DNA from: Solea solea | Taxonomy: Eukaryota; Chordata; Actinopteri; Pleuronectiformes; Soleidae | Length of the DNA: 64,000 nucleotides | Assembly: GCF_958295425.1 (NCBI RefSeq) | Contig: NC_081140.1 | Span: 10,811,433-10,875,432 of the forward strand | Direction: 5' to 3' | Shown here: in pieces, positions 59,501-64,000 of the stretch | How positions within the stretch are numbered: the first letter of the stretch is position 1 | Layout: each line of letters starts with the position of its first letter | Translations under genes and position numbers: made by a program | Notes under the pieces: model-generated | The model's database searches: none | Told to the model about the DNA's origin: nothing | Seen by the model: only the letters and a program-made list of their open reading frames with translations

Positions 59501-62500
59501 ATACATTTAGGAAACAACATTTAAGAGGGTTTATTCAGAGAAATTGAATATTTTACCCAGATTATGTTTGTATAAGTGTTCATTTGCATTGAAATAAAAA
59601 CTGATTGCCTGAATAAATGTGCATAAATGAGGAAGACAGGCTCCTCCCACAGAGATAGCGATGGGTGAGTAAAGGGTTCCTTCGTTTGTTGCAATCTGTA
59701 GTCTCAACATTAGATGTCACTTAGGACCTGTCCACACAGAAATGGGTGGAGGTGAATAGTTTGCTTTTTTTGTCGTATTGGCGTTTCATCGCACAGAAAC
59801 TGGGAAAATCTCAAAGCATTGCATTTTGTGTAGACAACAAATAAGCTACTTTGTGAAAATGATGATGTTACAGTCCCACCTCTCTCTTGCACTGGAATTC
59901 ACTGCCCCTATCTTTGTGGTTTTTGTCATTGTCACACTCTTGCAGGAGATTGTTTTAGCAGTGTAGCCAACTAATGTCAATGAAGGAGATATCATTAGAA
60001 AATGACCTGTCCTCATCGATTTCAGACACAGGGGTGAAGGAAAAAAAGAAGTGAAAATGAACAGTGAAACTGAATCGCAAAATAAGTGGGGGAGAAACCT
60101 TGAATGAAACAGATCAGTGATTTGATCCATAAGCAGTCGGCTGTACTGCACGTCTACAGCTCCTCCTTCTCTAACTCAGTGTGGTCACAGTGTTTTACTC
60201 TCTCTCTCTCTTTTTCTGTGTCTACAGTCAGACCGACTCTCCCCTCGCAGTACATACAGCTAGACTTGTTGCTAGTTGGCAAGGGTCTGTAAAGTCACTA
60301 AATAGAGTGACAAAGTCACAAAGCTGTCAACAATGTTGTTTGGTTTATTTGCTTTATGATAACTTTTATAGTCTTTCTATATTTCCCTTTCTTTCCCCAG
60401 GCTGGGTTCATCCTGTCTTCATTTCTGTGATTAGATACATTGTAATGTGTGTAGCATCTTCCTCTCTGTTTTTGGTGTCGCGTTACAGTGCCACTTACAG
60501 GACTGGCATATGTACAGCATTTTCAGTCATTTTGGGGGGTTCTGTGTGGATGGAGACATTTCCTGAAATAATGCCGTGTTTACAGGAAACGTTTTCAAAG
60601 CGGCAAAGAAAAAGATAATTTACACTTCATTCCATTTTCCGTGTGGATAGGGCCTTACTCTTACACACTGGACCTTTAAATCTGAATCAGTAAACATTAA
60701 CAGCATTCAGACCTGTTTGAGGTCACTTTGCGTTCTTTTATCAAGTCCACCTCCTCTTTGGCCTTCTCCAGCAGGGCCTGCTTGTTCTCAAACTCAGACG
60801 AGTTCATGTATTTGTCGATGCTCTGGTACTGAGCATCAGAAAAGCGGGCCAGAGAGAGAAAAGCCTCAGTCCGCTGACTCTGCAGCCTGGAGTCCTGCAC
60901 TCCTGATTCCCCCTCAATCATGTCCACTGCCTGAGGGCACAACACAGGAGAGGCATTTAACATACAGCAGCTTCAGCAGCTTTGGCTTCAAAAGGAAAAT
61001 TAAGCCAAATAAAAAAAAACAGAGTGGACAAACAACAGAGAAAACAAAAAAAAAGCAAAAACACACATTCATTCACACGCGTGCGTGCGTGTGCACACAC
61101 ACCATGAATAATTTAATTAAATCTACCATGGACTCAGGAAATAAACTGTAATACCTGCAGAAGTTATAGTTCATATTCTGTCTTTAGGCATAATTCTAAT
61201 TTATCTGGATGTATATTAATTATTTATGTGTGTGTTTAAGAGTGCAGGTGGCACCACACTGCCTGGCTGATGCATAATGAATCCTTCTTTTCTCAATGGG
61301 AAGCTTATATGAGCACATGATTATTTGCATGAAAATGGTCACTTTGAGCCATTTCCCTGAGCAGACTGGTCTACTGAAATGACTGTTGAAATAAAATGTG
61401 TCTGAGCCAGGTTATTAACATCCTCTTACCCTTTGCAGATACTTCTCCACTATGACTCCAGGACTTTCCAAGCAGGTCTCGGCGAGCCAGTTACCACACA
61501 ACCTGAGGCATTCAGTGTAAACTGGAGCAAGAGCCGGATTAAAATCCACCTAACAAATATATCACAAAACCAAGAGAGTAATGCAGTGAAGCGTTCTGGA
61601 TAATACTGTACATAGATGACAGAATCAGTTTCATGTAATAGCATTCTGACAAGTGTGGCATCCCATTATTAAAGTAGACAGTACATTCTGACCTTTTCCT
61701 CCAAGTGGTTTATCATCTGTCTCAGCAGGCCCAGAGCCAGACCCTGCTCTCCCTTTGCCCAGAACACCTGGGCTTCCTCGATTTGCCATGACGACACAGG
61801 TGAGGACATCCAGGACCCTCTGTCATCATGCTGTTTCATCTGGTAAACTGCCTGCTCTGCCCTCTGTACAGGAGTCACAGCACTGTCAGGAGTTTGTAGA
61901 AAACCAGGAAACTAACCTAATAGCCTAAAATCTGTTTAAAAATCAAGCTATGTTTACAGGGACACAAATAATCATAATAAAAGATGATCAGGATAAAAAA
62001 GCATGCCAATACATATCAGATATAGTCTGATATGGTCCACTCGGAAACAAAAATGTCTTTCTGATTGTCAATGCGATCAGTTTTAATGTAAAAAGTTGTT
62101 CCAATTATAACTACTTGGTTTGGTTTATCGCATGTCGGCCCTACATGTGTAACAGTAGCAGTCTTTTATGAACATGATGTAGGCCCATTAAAAAGAAAAA
62201 AAAAAGAAAGAACAGAAATGAAAGTCACAGATGTGAGAGAGAAGGGAAAATAAATTGATGGTTTTTACATCCATCTCAAAAAGGAAGTAGTCATTTCTAA
62301 TCGGAATGATATTAATCACACTTGAGAAAATCTGTACATGTAAACATAGCTACTGGGATGCTACCTGTGTATTCCCAGCCTTGTGAGCCAGCTGGCAGAG
62401 CTCCATGAGGTGGTCAGTGAGCACAGAGCTGAGGCACTGGCTGCTCTCGAGGTCTTCCACTCTGGACATCAGGGTTTGCTGGGCCACAGACCGGGCAGCC

Positions 62501-64000
62501 AGAATGGGCTCCACCAAAGCAAAGTCACTGTCAGCTAGTAGCTGGGAGTGCTGTCGCGACTGGCTGCAAACATCCCTCAGAGTCACATCTGAGAAGGGTC
62601 TAACAAATAAAATAAATCAAACGTATTTGATTAGTTCTCATGAACCACTTAGAGTCTTGCTTGTGCTATGGACTGTGCTGTTGTGTTCACCTGGAGAAGA
62701 GCTGTTTAACACTCTCCAGCTCCCCGATGATCTGCAAGTTCCTGAGAGACGGGTACAGGGAGGACACAGCCTCCAGACTGCCTCTGCACAACTCCTCCAC
62801 CTCTGCAGCCCTGTAGAAGCACACAAGAACATAGATGGCTGGTTGACTTTTGCCAATAGGAGAAATTAATTAGGAATACTCATGAAATGTTTACATGTGT
62901 GACAAACCTGGTCTGTTTTAGCATTTCATCAAATATGGAGAACTCTTTGTCTCTCAGTGCTTGTAGGGAACAAAACACTGATTCATGAAAGCCAGGTTTT
63001 GATTTCTCACTCCTGGTGAAACAATATTTGAAGAAAAATAAAGCAATAAGTGAGAGACAGTCACAGTGTTTGACTTGATAGTGTGCTCTCAGCTTTGAGT
63101 TCATGTCCCCTCCCCTCACCTCTCCGACAGCTCACAATCCCACTGGGTGTTCCTCCACGCGGCCTGAAAGCACAGCTCTCTCAGTTCAGGCCCCCACTCC
63201 ACGCCCTCACTCTCCAGACCCTTCATGTAAGTGGCAAGGATGCTGCTCAGGCCAAAGTTCAGCAGGCCCTGTTGGTTCAGAAGACAGAGCATTTGTAAAT
63301 GTTTCTTCATCCTACTGCTTCAACAGGTGCAATTCAACTAAACATGTCGTCTAATGCAGATTTAATTATCTTGCCTCCACGATTCCCACTTGTCGAGTGG
63401 CCTCAGGCAGAGAAGAGTAAAGGTCGTAGGAGGTCAGGGCTTTCCCCCACATCTCCTCGTGCTCATAGGTTCGTATCCTGAAATTTGAAAGGACAAAACA
63501 CAGACTGAGATTTAAGGCAGCTTTAAGAAAACATAATTAACCAGCAGGTTTAAATATCAGCTAGTCAATACCTGGTCAAAGGACTGGTCATCGTCTCCCC
63601 TCCACAGCCATACAAACTATCAGGCTCTCCAATGCTACGATAAACCTCGATCAGGAGCTCCTACAAACATGTTGCAAATGAAATAATAATTTGTATTATA
63701 AATGATAAAATTGCCCTGTGCTGAAATGTACTCTATTTTATAAATATTTACAAGAATAAAGAGCCTAAATTCAAAAGTAACCCTATACAATGGAAGCAAA
63801 ATGGAAAATTAAGTCAATCAAAGTAATATTTAAAAAATAATTGTAGCATTATTTAACACAACTTAATGATTTATGCAGAAACATACAGTAAGTGACATGA
63901 AGGACTGACCTGAAGACTGATTTTGGTGTCTCCCATACTTTTCTCTGTCAGGCTAGAGATGGTGAAGCTCTGGCTGTGATCTTCAAAGTTGATCTTATAT
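53339..64000 (-). CDS. atm: ATM serine/threonine kinase, C-terminal about 1,085 residues (24 exons; 5' part outside window)
   Basis: ATM is the nuclear PI3K-like kinase that responds to DNA double-strand breaks. Exons in transcript order: 63910-64000 (partial), 63572-63660, 63375-63477, 63120-63268, 62908-63012, 62691-62810, 62365-62599, 61693-61863, 61430-61549, 60713-60930, 59240-59447, 58990-59112, 58747-58887, 58334-58472, 58118-58200, 57567-57707, 56138-56254, 55875-56024, 55506-55671, 54963-55049, 54600-54714, 54019-54082, 53760-53902, 53339-53519. Frame is kept at every junction. They cover most of FAT ([17 protein letters not shown] start, [26 protein letters not shown]), the kinase lobes ([31 protein letters not shown]), catalytic loop [11 protein letters not shown], activation loop [12 protein letters not shown], and FATC ending FPGWQAWV. 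No truncation or lost key residue is seen. Homology is from recalled human ATM. Confidence 0.98.
53608..53690. repeat. Dispersed repeat shared with 11697-11760
   Basis: TGTGTGAACTCATTTGACGA, GTTTAAATGTAACAGACATT and TATTTAAAAGTTACACACTA, lying in the last ATM intron. Confidence 0.55.
54896..54936. repeat. AT-rich microsatellite in ATM intron
   Basis: TATATCTATATCTATATATA-type run 27 bases from the 3' end of the catalytic-loop exon. Confidence 0.75.
54963..55049 (-). CDS. atm: ATM catalytic-loop exon
   Basis: Encodes [20 protein letters not shown] and [11 protein letters not shown]-x-x-N is the PIKK catalytic loop and the DLG marks the start of the activation loop, which continues GVAFEQGK in 54600-54714. 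Confidence 0.97.
   Translation of the reverse strand: MGTLWVWVTDTSRTSWLMSRLLNWCTLI
56255..57566. other. atm: ATM intron with MITE copy
   Basis: 1.3 kb; contains the fullest copy of the AATCGATTA-ended element (about 56600-56950). No coding sequence. Confidence 0.8.
56600..56950. mobile_element. MITE-like element with AATCGATTA-rich ends (fullest copy)
   Basis: About 350 bp bounded by palindromic AT-rich ends (CATAATCGACTAATCTGTC... and ...AGTAATCGATTAATTGTTTC). Interior markers are GTTGATCGGTGTTCG and TGTCTTGTTTTGTCCACAAA, found again inverted at 36826-37060. Confidence 0.6.
57567..57707 (-). CDS. atm: ATM kinase N-lobe exon
   Basis: 47 codons containing [19 protein letters not shown]. The lysine in LPKIIDC is the expected ATP-contacting residue of the PIKK N-lobe. 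Phase 0 at both ends. Confidence 0.96.
57708..58117. other. atm: ATM intron
   Basis: 0.41 kb AT-rich intron, nothing recognised. Other ATM introns over 300 bases (54083-54599, 55050-55505, 60931-61429, 61864-62364) also hold no recognised gene; 60931-61429 has a CA/CG-rich stretch at 61070-61102. Confidence 0.7.
59510..60680. mobile_element. AGGTCCAGTGTGTAA-type MITE, interrupted by the Harbinger-like element
   Basis: Left part (59510-59723) shares AACATTTAAGAGGGTTTATT and ATGTTTGTATAAGTGT with the copy at 29750; the right end (60658-60680) is TTACACACTGGACCTTTAAA. The same right-end sequence without the insertion occurs at 4406-4447. Confidence 0.6.
59724..60654. mobile_element. PIF/Harbinger-like non-autonomous element (MITE)
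   Basis: Terminal inverted repeats GGACCTGTCCACACAGAAA (left) and GGCCCTATCCACACGGAAA (right end, complement) match at 16 of 19 positions. They are flanked by TTA on both sides (59721-59723 and 60655-60657), a 3-bp T-W-A target duplication as in PIF/Harbinger. The 931-bp interior has only spurious ORFs and no transposase. Family assignment rests on TIR and TSD only. Confidence 0.72.
63375..63477 (-). CDS. atm: ATM exon with a GC splice donor
   Basis: Encodes [14 protein letters not shown]...ATRQVGIVE. Homology and phase place the exon end after GTGGAG, followed by GCAAGA, a GC-AG intron donor. The next exon starts at 63268 with [11 protein letters not shown]. Confidence 0.88.
63910..64000 (-). 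CDS. atm: ATM partial exon at the right edge (FAT domain)
   Basis: Encodes [20 protein letters not shown]...ISLQ, corresponding to the human AISSLSEKS...ISLQ segment. Donor GTCAGT at 63909. The exon runs past base 64000. Confidence 0.92.

Larger units (their letters stand above)
59448..60712. other. atm: ATM intron occupied by nested MITEs
   Basis: 1.27 kb intron made up largely of a Harbinger-like MITE (59724-60654) inserted into a second MITE (about 59510-59723 and 60658-60680). Removing both would leave only a short intron. Confidence 0.75.

Noticed and set aside
60181..60618. 145-codon open frame in an ATM intron
   Set aside because: Lies wholly inside the Harbinger-like MITE and shows no transposase or other domain.

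Overview
This is vertebrate nuclear DNA from a bony fish, most likely a percomorph teleost. The evidence is split genes with GT-AG introns, dense CA/AT/CT microsatellites, several fish-type short interspersed repeats and MITEs, and four recognisable vertebrate genes. The species cannot be named from the sequence.

Layout, left to right. (1) 1-20,073, minus strand: the 5' end of DSCAM. Exon 1 (signal peptide), exon 2 (first Ig domain) and exon 3 (start of the second Ig domain) are present, separated by introns of about 15.8 kb and 1.2 kb. The rest of the gene lies beyond base 1. (2) About 20.1-33.8 kb: a head-to-head intergenic region holding the DSCAM 5'UTR/promoter (CpG-richer, about 20.3-21.0 kb), repeats and some non-repetitive AT-homeobox-motif-rich blocks that look like enhancers. 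(3) 33,997-44,228, plus strand: a complete nine-exon BACE2 (beta-secretase 2) gene, with an AATAAA signal near 45,785. (4) 46,530-52,197, minus strand: a 12-exon TMPRSS2-like type II transmembrane serine protease (TM, LDLa, SRCR, trypsin-like domain), tail-to-tail with BACE2. (5) 53,339-64,000, minus strand: the last 24 exons of ATM, covering most of the FAT domain, the PI3K-like kinase and FATC. Its 5' part lies beyond the right edge.

All exon boundaries were read by eye and checked for reading-frame phase. Every junction given keeps the frame. One ATM intron uses a GC donor. The genes do not form one pathway. DSCAM, BACE2 and TMPRSS2 share a human chromosome 21q22 neighbourhood, whereas ATM is on human 11q22, near the paralogues DSCAML1 and BACE1.

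The most notable observation is that the TMPRSS2-like protein keeps its His/Asp/Ser triad and an open frame, but its protease domain has lost most of the features needed for activation and trypsin-like catalysis: the IVGG N-terminus, Asp189, Gly193, Ser214 and the GWG loop. Its LDLa and SRCR cysteines are intact, so it looks like a pseudoprotease. A PIF/Harbinger-like MITE nested inside another MITE, with a related unoccupied copy in the same window, is also clear. No CRISPR arrays, rRNA or tRNA genes, or viral insertions were seen.
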